NCBI RefSeq assembly: GCF_901709675.1
Contig: NC_051094.1
Location: 18,328,501 to 18,392,500 of the forward strand
Length of the DNA: 64,000 nt
From: Syngnathus acus
Lineage: Eukaryota; Chordata; Actinopteri; Syngnathiformes; Syngnathidae
Direction of reading: 5' to 3'
Shown: piece by piece, positions 1-11,031 of the stretch
How positions within the stretch are numbered: position 1 is the first letter of the stretch
Layout of the letters: each line of letters begins with the position of its first letter
The notes under the pieces: model-generated
Database searches by the model: none
The model's input: the letters and a program-made list of their open reading frames with translations, nothing else
What the model was told of the DNA's origin: nothing
Position numbers and translations under genes: made by a program

Positions 1-334
1 CTGGGTCCTGGTGCATTTTGGTTTGTCACCTCTCCTCAGGTCCCTTTCATCTGACCTACCGAAGCCGTCCAGTCATCCTGGATGGGAGTCCTTCCACACT
101 TTCTTTGAATGACGTCACCTTCTGCCACCCGGATGTACACTCCCGGAGAAACTCCTCATCGTTGTTTATTCCATTCGTCACCATTTGATCCGTTAAAGTA
201 GGACCATCTTCCATCTCGCCTCTCGGAAGGCCTTCGAGGGTAGTTTTCTCACAGTACTTTTTGTAGTCTGTTTTAGGGTCCTCTCTGAAAGCTGGTGGGT
301 TGCGGTGACTAGCCGCCCATCCCTTGTTGTGGTC
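1..334. other. Unassigned sequence at window start
   Basis: No recognisable element. A 102-codon open frame on the minus strand (56-364) reads through most of it. It is hydrophilic, has no motif I recognise, and runs into the start of the following LINE fragment, so it could be a gag-like or ORF1-like remnant or chance. No terminal repeat, A/B box or simple repeat was seen. Confidence 0.3.
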
Positions 335-1148
335 TCTCGTGGATGTACTCAATCTGTTCTTCAACAGATTTGATTCTGCCTCCCCCCTGCCCCTTCACCC
401 CTCACCTTTCGCGGCCTGCCCCCCCCTGCCGCAACTCAGCCTGCCACCTTCAACACTCCAGCCCCCCCGCCAGCTCACCAACCCCCTCTCACCCCTCCGA
501 AGACACTCTTCAGTCTTCACTCCCCCACCCCAGTCTTCCAGCCCCCCCCTCTCCTTTACAGATCTTCAGGTGAGGAGTCACCTCAGAAAGATCAAGGCAG
601 GGAAGGCCCCGGGCCCAGACGGCATCTGTCCGAGACTGCTCAGGGACTGTGTGGGCCAGCTGAGTGGCGTGGTCATGTACCTGTTCAACCTGAGCCTGAG
701 CCTGAACAAAGTTCCAGCCCTGTGGAAGACCTCCTGCGTGGTCCCTGTACCGAAGGTGCCGCGCCCCAAGGAGCCTAACCACTTTAGGCCTATTGCCTTG
801 ACTTCCCACCTGATGAAGACTATGGAGAGGATCATCCTGGGTCACTTGCGTTCACTGGTGGGAGCGCAGCTGGACCCCCTGCAGTTTGCTTACCGGCCTG
901 GTGTTGGGGTGAACGATGCAGTGATTTATTTATTGCACAGATCACTGCTTCACCTGGAGGACATCGGGAGCACTGGGAGGATCATGTTCTTCGATTTCCC
1001 CAGCGCTTTTAACACTATCCAGCCGTCATTGCTCAGGGTGAAGATGGAGAAGGCGAGAGTGGACCAGACTTCCTCACCAACAGGCCGCAGTACGTGAGGT
1101 TACATCACTGTGAGTCTGATGTGGTGCACTGCAGCACAGGTGTCCCCC
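335..1148 (+). pseudogene. Rex1/Babar-like LINE reverse transcriptase fragment
   Basis: Partial ORF2 of a non-LTR retrotransposon. The open frame 324-1097 begins with a proline-rich linker, then shows the RT N-terminal motifs GKAPGPDGICPRLL, FRPIALTSHLMK, LDPLQFAYRPG and MFFDFPSAFNTIQ. A small deletion near 1065-1070 shifts the frame; the following frame continues with RPQYV-like sequence, RLHHCES and CSTGVPQ. The fragment then stops abruptly, before the catalytic F/YADD box, where hAT sequence starts. It has no 3' UTR, so it is the interior of an older element cut on the right by another repeat. Clade assignment to Rex1/Babar is by sequence style only. Confidence 0.75.
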
Positions 1149-1333
1149 AGAGTTTTATTTTTATGTTGTTTATACTTATTTTTATGCCAGTTGTATCATT
1201 TTATTTCATCATATTTATTATAAATGTATTATTTATTTACATACATGTATTATTTATTTATATAAAGGCCGGTCCGCGAAAATATTTCTGACACATAACC
1301 GGTCCGTGGCGCAAAAAAGGTTGGGGACCACTG
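1149..1333 (-). mobile_element. hAT-type MITE, one end only
   Basis: This matches the left half of the complete hAT element at 53544-54098 in reverse orientation: AT-rich TTTATTTA-rich interior, then the subterminal CGGTCCGTGGCGCAAAA and the terminal GGTTGGGGACCACTG ending at 1333. The opposite terminus is missing, so the copy is truncated and abuts LINE sequence on both sides. Confidence 0.75.
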
Positions 1334-3375
1334 CTCTACGCTGTGGTCTGCTGAGGGTGAAGAGCTGGTCCACTGTTCCACGGCCAGGACGAAAGCCACA
1401 CTGTTCCTCCTGAATCCGAGGTTCGACCTCCCGACGGACCCTCCTCTCCAGCACCCCTGAATAGACCTTACCAGGGAGGCTGAGGAGTGTAATTCCCCTG
1501 TAATTGGAACACACCCTCCGGTCCCCCTTCTTAAAGAGGGGAACCACCACCCCAGTCTGCCAATCCAGAGGCACTGTCCCCGATGTCCACGCGATGTTGT
1601 AGAGACGTGTCAGCCATGACAGCCCCACAACATCCAGAGCCCTTAAGAAATCCGGGCGGATCTCATCCACCCCCGGGGCCTTGCCACCGAGGAGTTTTTT
1701 AACTACCTCAGTGATTTCGACCCCAGAGATTGGAGAGTCCGCCTCAGAGTCCCCAGGCCCTGCTTCCACAATGGAAGGCGTGTAGGTGGAATTGAGGAGG
1801 TCTTCGAAGTATTCTCCCCACCGACACACGACGTCCCGAGTCGAGGTCAGCAGCACGCCATCTCCACTGTAAACAGTGTTGACGTTGCACTGCTTCCCCC
1901 TCCTGAGACGCCGGATGGTGGACCAGAATTTCCTCGAAGCCATCCGGAAGTCATTCTCCATGGCCTCGCCAAACTCCTCCCACGCCCGGGTTTTTGCCTC
2001 AGCAACCGCCGAAGCCGCGTTCCGCTTGGCCATCCGGTACCTGTCAGCTGCCTCCGGAGTCCCGCAGGCCAAAACGGCCCGATAGGACTCCTTCTTCAGC
2101 TTGACGGCATCCCTTACCGCCGGTGTCCACCAGCGGGTTCGGGGATTGCGGCCACGACAGGCACCAATGACCTTACGGCCACAGCTCCGGTCGGCCGCCT
2201 CAACAATGGAGGCGCGGAACAAGGTCCACTCGGACTCAATGTCCCCCGCCTCCCCCGGGACGTGGGAAAAGCTCTGCCGGAGGTGGGAGTTGAAGCTCTT
2301 CCTGACAGGGGATTCCGCCAGACGTTCCCAGCAGACCCTCACAGAACGTTTGGGTCTGCCAGGTCGGACCGGCATCTTCCCCCACCATCGGAGCCAACCC
2401 ACCACCAGGTGGTGATCAGTTGACAGCTCCGCCCCTCTCTTCGCCCGAGTGTCCAAAACATGCGGCCGCAAATCCGATGACACGACTACAAAGTCGATCA
2501 TCGAACTGCGGCCTAGGGTGTCCTGGTGCCAAGTGCACACATGGACACCCTTATGTTTGAACATGGTGTTCATTATAGAAAATCCGTGTCGAGCACAGAA
2601 GTCCAACAATAGAACACCGCTCGGGTTCAGATCGGGGGGGCCGTTCCTCCCAATCACGCACTTCCAGGTCTCACTGTCATTGCCCACGTGAGCATTGAAG
2701 TCACCCAGTAGAACGATGGAGTCCCCAGAAGGAGCGCTCTCCAGCACTTCCTCCAGGGACTCCAAGAAGGGTGGGTACTCTGAGCTGCCGTTTGGTGCAT
2801 AGACAAAAACAACAGTCAGGACCCGTCCCCCCACCCAAAGGCGGAGGGAGGCTACCCTCTCGTTCACCGGGGTGAACCCCAATGTGCAGGCGCCCAGCCG
2901 GGGGGGGCAATAAGTATACCCACACCTGCTCGACGCCTCTCACCGTGGGCAACTCCAGAGTGGAAGAGAGTCCAGCCCCTCTCGAGAGGGCTTGTACCGG
3001 AACCCAAACTGTGCGTGGAGGCAAGTCCGACTATATCTAGTCGGAACTTTTCTGCCTCGCACACCAGCTCGGGCTCCTTTCCAGCCAGAGAGGTGACATT
3101 CCATGTCCAAGAGCCAGCTTCTGCAGCCGGGGATCAGACCGCCAAGGTCCCTGCCTTTGGCCGCCTCCCAGCTTGCACTGCACCCGACCCCTTTGGCCCC
3201 TCCCACAGGTGGTGAGCCCATGGGAAGGGGGACCCACGTTTTCTTTTCGGGCTGTGCCCGGCCGGGCCCCATGGGCGAAGGCCCAGCCACCAGACGCTCG
3301 CCTTCGAGCCCCGCCTCCAGGCCTGGCTCCAGAGGGGGGCCCCGGTGACCCGCGTCCGGGCGAGGGAAAACGGGA
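1334..3375 (-). mobile_element. RTE-clade (Rex3-like) LINE, antisense copy 1, lacking its 3' end
   Basis: The non-LTR element reads right to left. It begins near 3375 with a GC-rich 5' segment (ccctcgcccggacgcggg in sense) shared with the copies at 14264-15860 and 34246-37515, continues through the endonuclease and linker, and enters RT. It ends inside RT (after [12 protein letters not shown]) where the hAT fragment begins. Loss of the 3' rather than the 5' part is not the usual LINE truncation and implies a later deletion or recombination. Confidence 0.8.
1338..3090 (-). pseudogene. RTE ORF2: apurinic-type endonuclease plus partial RT
   Basis: The main frame (2882 down to about 1338) carries EN motifs [33 protein letters not shown] and [10 protein letters not shown], then a basic linker rich in RRWWTP and MAKRNAASA, then RT motifs [21 protein letters not shown] and [12 protein letters not shown]. 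The first EN residues lie in other frames (2864-3064 and upstream), showing frameshifts at a G-run near 2900 and around 3060. The RT active-site box is absent because of truncation. In an intact element this protein nicks target DNA and copies the element RNA at the nick. This copy cannot do so. Confidence 0.8.
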
Positions 3376-4001
3376 TCCTAAAGTAAATACATTAAGCAAA
3401 ATGTTTCCAAAAGACATTTTTTTTTTGTTTTAAATATGTTTGATAAATAGGAATTCTTACCTCCCGGTTGAGTTCACGCAGCAGATTTGTATACATTACA
3501 TATTCTATAATTTATATAAAATTACTACAACCACTGTCGTACATGACTGAGTCAGTATTTGCGAGATCAATCACTGTCATGATTTAATGAAACAAAAATG
3601 CAAAACATATCCGAAATACAAGCAGGAATAAATCTAAGTGAAAACCATCAAATAAATTGTGAAGAATGAAAAGTCATTGTGCTGGATTTTAATGAATTTT
3701 AATCAATAAATTACATTATGTAAAATATTGCTTATTCTGATTGGCTGTTAGCGACCAAAACGCAAATCCATCTACCACTGAGCAGAAGACGTCCAGTAGC
3801 TAATGACGTTACGCTACAGCGACGCCAATCAAACAAACTACAGTATGCCCCATTAACTTTGTATGCCAGCGACGAGGATACTCGTCATTGACATTAATGA
3901 TGTGCGATTTTGTCAACGAGTATTCTCGTCAACATATTTTATTTTATTAATGGGTAGATAAGATCCCGGCCACCTCTCCACTTAAAATCAACTCTATAGA
4001 G
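3376..4001. other. AT-rich non-coding stretch
   Basis: No gene is evident. A diverged self-complementary motif (gacgag....ctcgtc) occurs near 3870 and again near 3920-3935, which may be the remnant of a palindromic DNA-transposon interior. The rest is unassigned. Confidence 0.3.
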
Positions 4002-4121
4002 CAGGGGTGTCCAAACGTTTTGCAAAGCGGGCCAGATTAGGTTAGATGAAAATGTATAGGGGCATTCACACCGACATTCCTCGAACCATTACCATTGTAA
4101 ATGAACTTGTAAATATGTAAC
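4002..4121 (+). mobile_element. hAT MITE left end, interrupted by Tc1
   Basis: The sequence CAGGGGTGTCCAAACGTTTT with a following GGGCCAGATT is a typical hAT terminal inverted repeat of fish MITEs. The element runs into the Tc1 insertion at 4124. No matching right terminus was recognised in 5381-5711, although that AT-rich stretch may hold its remains. Confidence 0.55.
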
Positions 4122-4123
4122 TA

Positions 4124-5378
4124 CAGTGCCTTGCGAAAGTATTCGGCCCCCTTGAACCTTTCAACATTTTGCCACATTTCAGGCTTCAAACATAAAGATA
4201 TAAAACTTTTTTGTCAAGAATCAACAAGTGGGACACAATCGTTAAGTGGAACGAAATTTATTGGATAATTTAAACTTTTTTAACAAATAAAAAACTGAAA
4301 AGTGGGGCGTGCAATATTATTCGGCCCCTTTACTTTCAGTGCAGCAAACTCACTCCAGAAGTTCAGTGAGGATCTTTGAATGATCCAATGTTGTCCTAAA
4401 TGACTGATGATTATAAATAGAATGCACCTGTGTGTAATCAAGTCTCCGTATAAATGCACCTGCTCTTTGATAGTCTCAGGGTTCTGTTTAAAGCGCAGAG
4501 AGAACCATGAAGACAAAGGAACACACCAGGCAGGTCCGAGATACTGTTGTGGAGAAGTTTAAAGCCGGATTTGGATACAAAAAGATTTTTCAGATGAAAC
4601 CAAAATCGAACTTTTTGGCCACAATGCAAAACGATATGTTTGGCGTAAAAGCAACACAGCTCATCACCCTGAACACACCATCCCCACTGTCAAACACGGT
4701 GGTGGCACCATCATGGTTTGGGCCTGCTTTTCGTCAGCAGGGACAGGGAAGATGGCTAAAATTGATGGGAAGATGGATGGAGCCAAATACAGGACCATTC
4801 TGGAAGAAAACCTGTTGGAGTCTGCAAAAGACCTGAGACTGGGACGGAGATTTATCTTCCAACAGGACAATGATCCAAAACATAAAGCCAAATCTACAAT
4901 GGAATGGTTCACAAATAGACGTATCCAGGTGTTAGAATGGCCAAGTCAAAGTCCAGACCTGAATCCAATCGAGAATCTGTGGAAAGAGCTGAAGACTGCT
5001 GTTCACAAACGCTCTCCTTCCAACCTCACTGAGCTCGAGCTGTTTTGCAAGGAAGAATGGGCAAGAATTCCAGTCTCTCGATGTGCAAAACTGATAGAGA
5101 CATACCCCAAGCGACTTGCAGCTGTAATTGCAGCAAAAGGTGGCGCTACAAAGTATTAGCGCAAGGGGGCCGAATAATATTGCACGCCCCACTTTTCAGT
5201 TTTTTATTTGTTAAAAAAGTTTAAATTATCCAATAAATTTCGTTCCACTTCACGATTGTGTCCCACTTGTTGTTGATTCTTGACAAAAAATTAAAATTTT
5301 ATATCTTTATGTTTGAAGCCTGAAATGTGCCTAAATGTTGAAAGGTTCAAGGGGGCCGAATACTTTCGCAAGGCACTG
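4124..5378 (+). mobile_element. Tc1-like DNA transposon with internal deletion
   Basis: A 1255-bp element flanked by TA (4122-4123 and 5379-5380), the Tc1/mariner target duplication. It has long inverted repeats of about 210 bp (4124-4333 and about 5167-5378) starting CAGTGCCTTGCGAAAGTATT. Fish Tc1 elements with intact transposase are usually about 1.6 kb, so roughly 350 bp are missing. The loss falls inside the transposase gene. Confidence 0.92.
4507..5159 (+). pseudogene. Tc1 transposase, internally deleted
   Basis: The ATG at 4507 opens the N-terminal helix-turn-helix segment (MKTKEHTRQVRDTVVEKF). After GYKKI the frame jumps, at about 4590, into the middle of the catalytic domain in another frame. 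That second frame carries the first catalytic Asp (DETKIELFG, from about 4594), the second Asp (FQQDNDPKH) and the Glu (SPDLNPIENLW). The second Asp and the Glu are separated by 34 residues, i.e. DD34E. It ends at a TAG at 5157-5159. Most of the paired DNA-binding region is lost, so this copy could at best be moved in trans through its TIRs. Confidence 0.9.
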
Positions 5379-5380
5379 TA

Positions 5381-5711
5381 TATCCTTTGCTGCCTGCAGA
5401 TAGGTTGATATTGCAAATAAGAATCTATTGTCAATTGCACTACCAGAAAAGTTAAAGATTAAAATAATAATAAATTAAATGTGTAAAAATGAAAAATTTT
5501 ATGGAAGTTGAATGATTTTTTTATTAGATGTATTAGGTTTGTTTTATTATTGTTATTGTTGTATTAATGAGAAGGGTGATATTGGTGTTTCGACTGCTGT
5601 ACACAGGCCAGGTTGCATCATGTCAGATTTTTAATCCAAATTAAATCATTCTCAATTTTATCTTTTTTATTTCAACTTCATACACAACAAATCACTTCAT
5701 AATAATAATAA
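5381..5711. other. AT-rich spacer
   Basis: AT-rich sequence with (AAT)n and (TTA)n runs, for example aataataataataatt at 5700-5716. It may be the interior of the hAT MITE that starts at 4002. No coding potential was seen. Confidence 0.3.
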
Positions 5712-7170
5712 TAATTCATTAAGTCAAAAAGTCAAAGTCAAAGTCAGCTTTATTGTCAATCCTTCATATGTCAAGACACACAAAGAAACCGAAATTCCGT
5801 TTCCTCTATCCCACGGTGACGAGACATACAAGTAGACGACACAAAATAAAAACAAGAAGGCACAAACAATAAACAATAAATTAAAAATAATAAATAAATA
5901 AAATGAGCGATGAATAAATAATAAACCAACAACCCAATAAACCCAATAAATAAGAGGAGCAAAACTGAGCCAGTGCGCATACAGCAGACAGTAAGCACAG
6001 CGCAAAGAACAGGACGCTACGCAGGAAGGGGGAGCGAGTTCAGGATCCTAACGGCCTGGAGTACGAAGCTGTTGGAGAGCCTGGTGGTGCGGGAGCGCAG
6101 GCTCCTGTACCGCCTCCCAGAGGGCAGAAGATCAAACAAAGAGTGAGCGGGGTGACTCACATCACTCACAATCTTGGTCGCCTCGCGGGTGAGATGGGAG
6201 GTGTAAATGTCCTTCAAGGAGGGGAGAGAAGCACCAATAGTCTTACCAGCCGTTTTCACTATGCGCTGCAGGGCCTTCAAGTCGCAGTCAGTGCAGCTGC
6301 CACCCCAAACAGCAATACAGCTGGAGAGGACGCTCTCAATGGTGCCGCGGTAAAATGTAGTCATGACGGCTGGAGGAGCGCCCGCTCGCCTGAGTTTCCG
6401 AAGGAAGTACAGGCGGCGCTGGGCCTTCTTCGCCAGTGATGCGGTGTTGGTGGACCAGGAGAGATCCTCATTGATGTGCACACCCAGGAACCTGGTGCTG
6501 CTCACTCTCTCCACCACAGCACCGTCGATGGTCAGCGGCAGGTGTTGGGCGTGACCCTTCCGGAAGTCAACAACAATCTCCTTGGTCTTGTCGACGTTCA
6601 GCAGGAGGTTGTTGTCCCTGCACCACGTGGTCAGAAGGTCAACCTCCAGCCTGTATTGAGTCTCGTCTCCCTTGGTGATGAGACCCACCAGAGTCGTGTC
6701 GTCAGCAAACTTCACTATGCGGTTGTCGCTGTAGGTGGCAGTGCAGTCATGCGTCAGGAGGGTGAAGAGCAGCGGACTGAGCACGCAGCCCTGGGGGGCC
6801 CCTGTGCTCAGCGTGATGCTGGCGGAGATTTTGTCGCCAACACGTACCACCTGTGGCCTCTGACAGAAGAAGTCCAGTAGCCAGTTGCAGAGGCAGGTAC
6901 TGAGGCCCAGCTTGTCAAGCTTGCTGATGAGACGTTGTGGCACAATGGTGTTGAAGGCAGAACTGAAGTCCACAAACAGCAACCTCACATACGAGTCCCT
7001 CCCCTCCAGGTGGGTGAGGGCCGAGTGGAGGGCAGAGCAGATGGCATCCTCAGAGGACCGTTTGGCTCGGTACGCAAACTGGAAGGGGTCAATGGTGGGG
7101 GGGAGAACGGATCGGATGTGCTCCATGACAAGCCGCTCAAAGCACTTCATGATGATGGGCGTAAGTGCCA
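5712..7170 (-). mobile_element. Rex1-like LINE, antisense, 5'-truncated
   Basis: The 3' end is at about 5720, with the repeated tail GTCAAAGTCAAAGTCA (sense TGACTTTGACTTTGAC) and the 3' UTR tag with cacaaagaaaccgaaattccg. The same tail is found in the + strand copy ending at 42261. The 5' end is lost inside RT at about 7170, where it abuts the 3' end of an L2 element without any spacer. 5' truncation is usual for LINE insertions. Confidence 0.85.
6017..7170 (-). pseudogene. Rex1-like LINE reverse transcriptase, C-terminal two thirds
   Basis: One open frame of about 385 codons runs from [13 protein letters not shown] through [48 protein letters not shown] and the catalytic [10 protein letters not shown] (FADD at 6698-6709), then [27 protein letters not shown] and the C-terminal [13 protein letters not shown] thumb region. 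There is no in-frame stop. The first roughly 45 codons of the full open frame (7306-7171) belong to the adjoining L2 3' UTR. The N-terminal RT motifs and the endonuclease are missing, so the copy is dead despite the intact frame. Confidence 0.85.
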
Positions 7171-7286
7171 TTTGTATAGCGCTTTTCAAACACCCAAAGA
7201 CGCTTACAGGGAACAAGGCAAAGACATACATGAGGGGAGGGGGACGGGGAGGAAACAATCGGGTAAACTTAAGAAGAGAAAACCAG

Positions 7287-9770
7287 TTACGGGTAGGGGA
7301 GGTCATGCGCTTGGGAGAAGAGGTAAGTTTTTAGACGGGACTTAAATATGGGGAGTGTGGGTGAGTCACAGACAGACTGGGGGAGAGAGTTCCAGAGTCG
7401 GGGTGATGTGCAGGAAAAGGCTCTGTCATCGAAGGATTTGAGTTTGGATTTTGGGACTGTCAGACGCGAAGTATTGGAGGATCGGAGGGGACGGTTGGGG
7501 CAGTAGGGGACAAGGAGGTCAGATAGGTAAGTGGGAGCCAGGTGGTGAAGGGCTTTGAAGGTGAGGAGGAGTATCTTGAAGATGATACGCTCCTTCATGG
7601 GGAGCCAGTGAAGAGAGTGGAGAACAGGAGTGATGTGTTCACGGGACCGGGTGTGGGTAAGGAGGCGGGCAGCAGAGTTTTGGACTAGTTGAAGTCGATG
7701 GAGTGAGTGAGCAGTGATTCCAGTGAGAAGGGAATTGCAGTAATCAAGCCGGGATGAGATGAAGGCGTGGATGAGAGATTCAGCGGCAGGGAGAGAAAGG
7801 CAGTGCCGGATTTTAGCGATGCGTCGGAGGTGGAAGTAGGAGGTCTTGACAACTGAGCTAACATGAGGTTGAAAGGACAGTGTGGGGTCAAAAATAACGC
7901 CAAGATTGCGTGCCAGAGGGGAGGGAGTGATGTTTGAGGAGTCGATGGTGAGTGTGATGGATCCAGTTTTGTTAAGGGAGGATTTAGTGCCTATGAGGAG
8001 GAGCTCTGTTTTGTCACTGTTGAGTTTGAGAAAGTTGTGGGTCAGCCATGCTTTTATTGTAGAGATGCAGGTTTCAAAATGAGTGAGGGAAGGGTTACGG
8101 GTTGGTGTCGTACGTATGTAGATCTGGGTGTCATCAGCGTAGCAGTGGAAGTCCAGATTGAGTTTGCGGATGACAGTACCAAGGGGAAAGAGGTAACAGA
8201 TGAATAGGAGGGGGCCAAGAACTGAGCCTTGGGGGACCCCTTGTGTAACTGGGGAGAGGATGGATGTGTGACCGGAGAGAGAGATGAACTGGTTTCTGTT
8301 GGTGAGGTAGGAGGTGAGCCAGTCGAGTGCAGTGCCCTCAACACCTAGTTGGCGCAGCCTTTGGAGGAGGATGGAATGGTTCACAGTGTCAAAGGCTGCG
8401 CTAAGGTCAAGTAGTAGTAGGATGTTGAGGGCACCAGAGTCTGCAGAAATGAGGAGATCGTTGGTGACTTTGACTAGAGCTGTTTCAGTGCTGTGAAGTG
8501 GGCGGAATCCGGACTGGAAGGGTTCATAGAGGTTGTTGGACTGGAGATGGGTGTGGAGTTGGGCGGAGACAATGCGTTCTAGGGTTTTGGAAAGGAATGA
8601 AAGGTTGGAGATGGGACGGTAGTTGGAGAGGTTGAGTGGGTCCAAGGTGGGCTTTTTGAGGATGGGGGTGATGGCTGCAAGTTTATAGACAGTGGGAAAG
8701 TGGCCAAGGGATAAAGACTGATTAAAAAGGTTGGTGAGGTGGGGGAGGAGGAATGGGAGGCAGGCCTTAGTTAAGGTCGTTGGAAGAGGGTCGAGAGAGC
8801 AGGTGGTTGTCTTGGATGAGGTAATGATGTCTAGGATAGTGGAGGAGTCGACAAGGGAGAAGGCAGTGAGAGAGGGGAAGGGAGGGAGGTCAGGGAAGGG
8901 GGGCAGGAGGGCAGGGGAGGTGGGGGAGGAGGAGTTATTGATGGTGTCGGTCAGAGAACTGTTGATTTTGTTGTTAAAGTTGACAAGGAAGGAGTTACAG
9001 AGGGCGGGTGAGGAGGGTGGCTTGGTGACCGGTGGCTGGAGCAATTTGTTGACAGTGGAGAACAGTATGCGGGGGTTTCGGTTGGTGTTATTAATGAGAG
9101 ATGAGAAGTAAGCAGATTTGGCAGCAAGAAGAGCATCACGATAGGAGGAGATGTGTTGTTTAAAGGTTTCAGCATGGACGGTGAGGCGGGTTCTTTTGTA
9201 GAGGCGTTCGAGTTGACGGCCAGTTTGTTTCATGGTGCGGAGTTGCGGTGTGTACCAAGGGGCAGAGTTAGTGAATGTAACAGAGGAAGTTTTCCAGGGG
9301 GCTAGGGAATCAAGGGAGTCAGAAAGGATGTTGTTGAGCGTGGTGGCAAGGTCATCAGCGGAGGAAGAAGTGGGGTCGGAAGGAAGAGCAGAGGATAAGA
9401 GCTGGCAAAGCGTGATTGGGTTTACAGTCTTGATGTTGCGGTAGGAGATGGTGCGTTTTGTGGATTTATGAGGCGAGGGTAGAGGGGCAGAGAAGAGGAT
9501 GCAGAGATGATCTGACAGTGGAAAGATGAGAGGACGGGGGTTGGATGTGAGTGGAAAGGAGGAGCATACTATATCCAGGGTGTGGCCTTTGGTGTGGGTG
9601 GGGAAGTTGATGTGCCCGGTGAGATGAAAGCAGTCCAGAAGGGAGATGAAGTCAGACGTCAGTGAAGCAGTTGGCTGGTCGATGTGGATGTTGAAGTCAC
9701 CGATTAGTAGGAGGCGATAGGAGACTGAGGATACGATGGTGAGAAGTTCAGAGAGTTCAGAGAGAAAAGA
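7287..9770 (-). pseudogene. L2-A ORF2, RT half intact
   Basis: A continuous frame from ATG 9233 to the stop at 7287 (648 codons) carries the RT: LKKPTLDPLNLSNYRPISNL, FQSGFRPLHSTETAL, LLLDLSAAFDTVNH, TQGVPQGSVLGPLLF, CYADDTQIYI, NSDKTELLLIG and the L2-type C-terminus ([40 protein letters not shown]). The same frame appears open upstream to about 9770. There a small deletion after AVLIYRPP shifts out of the endonuclease frame. Compared with the + copy, this one keeps RT and C-terminus and has lost EN continuity. Confidence 0.85.
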
Positions 9771-10648
9771 CGGATGAGACTTGGGGGGCGGTAGATAAGA
9801 ACAGCAGTAGTAGAGTTGGGGAGGGAAAAAGCGAGATATTCAAAGGATGAAATAGATGGGAGGTTGAGGTCCAATTCAGTGATGGATAGGGACCGCTTAT
9901 GGAGGACAGCAATACCACCTCCTCGCCCAGAGAGGCGGGGTTTGGCGATGTAGCTGTAATTAGACGGAGTGGCTTGGTTGAGAGAAAAATAGTCCAGGGG
10001 CTGTTGCCATGTTTCACAGAGAAGGAGCAGATCCAAATTATTGTCCAATATTAGTTAGAAAATAACTAGTGATTTGTTGGAGAGGGAGCGACAGTTCAGC
10101 AGTGCGACGGAGATGGATGAAGGAGCGGGGGTGGGGGAGTGGAGATTGTTGAAGTTGACAGTACGGAAGGTGGGGGTGACGGGGGGGCGAGAGTTAGTCC
10201 AGAAAGAGGGGATGGGTGAGCCATCAGGGAAATGTCGTTTAAAAGATAGTCCGGAGCTACGGTGGATGTAGCGGCGACGGCGGAGGATCCCAGCCTTGCT
10301 GGCAGCTGAGGCAGCAGCAGCAGGGAGACGGTGATTATTGTTGAAATGATGAAGATCAGCAGCAGTGTAGACAAATGGACGAGAAGTTAGTGGAATGGAA
10401 GCCCGGAGTAGCAGAAGTGATAGTTCATGCAGGAGATGCGACGTCACAGCAGCAGGGAATAATCCAGAAAAAATGGAAAAAACGGCTAGTAGCTGGTTAA
10501 CTAGAAGTTGGTAGGCAGTGAAATGCATGGAAGCAGCAGTGGACCGAGTCGTGATGTTGGTGGAGTGGGTGGTGGTGTTGGTCAATCCCGACTGTACCCG
10601 TGCAAACGGCACGCCCCAGTGTGTCATGGCGGCACACAGCCGAGCCAC
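9704..10648 (-). pseudogene. L2-A ORF2, upstream region and endonuclease start, broken
   Basis: The 10055-10648 frame reads a Ser/Thr/Ala-rich leader, then enters the EN with SVALLNCRSLSNKSLVIF and stops at a TAA where the + strand copy has GAA. The next frame (9704-10048) continues NNLDLLLLCETWQQPLD and GRGGGIAVLHKRS. The EN domain would cut the target site for target-primed reverse transcription. The premature stop plus the frameshift at about 9770 inactivate it. Confidence 0.75.
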
Positions 10649-11031
10649 GACCGGCGAGCTCGCAGCGAGCGGGTGCTCCCGCCGAGGACGCCGGCCAAGT
10701 GGCCAGCAAGTTGGGTTGGAGCCGTTTGCCGAGCCAAGAGCAAGCAGCTACAGGCTCAGAGCCGGGAGGTAGGAGGGTCCGGTTGTGGGTTGGCTAGCTG
10801 GCTAGCGTAGCTCGTAATCAGAGGGAACGGGATCGGAGAGGTGCGAGCAGAGCTCCAGAGATACGCGGTGGGCAGGAGAAAAGGCGAGAAAAATAAAACA
10901 AAAAAAACGGGCACACTTAAAACGGGAAACACAAAACAGACAGGGGACAAACAAATAGATGACACGGTTTGGGGTAGAAACGGCAGTCAACAGTCCAGAC
11001 GCCAGCGTTGCTCTAACCCGGAAGACAAGAA

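Larger units (their letters stand above)
7171..11031 (-). mobile_element. L2-clade LINE (family A), nearly full length, antisense
   Basis: Nearly identical along its length to the + strand copy 15862-19735. Both start in sense at ttttcttgtcttccggg, which suggests the true 5' end, and both end at AAGCGCTATACAAAT, the L2-type 3' terminus. This copy lacks the (ATT)n tail that the other copy has, because Rex1 sequence follows immediately. The 5' region (10080-11000) is C-rich in sense and contains short open frames but no convincing ORF1. Confidence 0.85.

Noticed and set aside
324-573. Proline-rich protein ORF
   Set aside because: The Pro/Ser richness comes from C-rich linker sequence of a LINE ORF2 read in two frames.
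10497-10810. Overlapping ORFs on both strands in the L2-A 5' region as host genes
   Set aside because: Both copies of L2-A carry the same frames with indels; they belong to the LINE leader.
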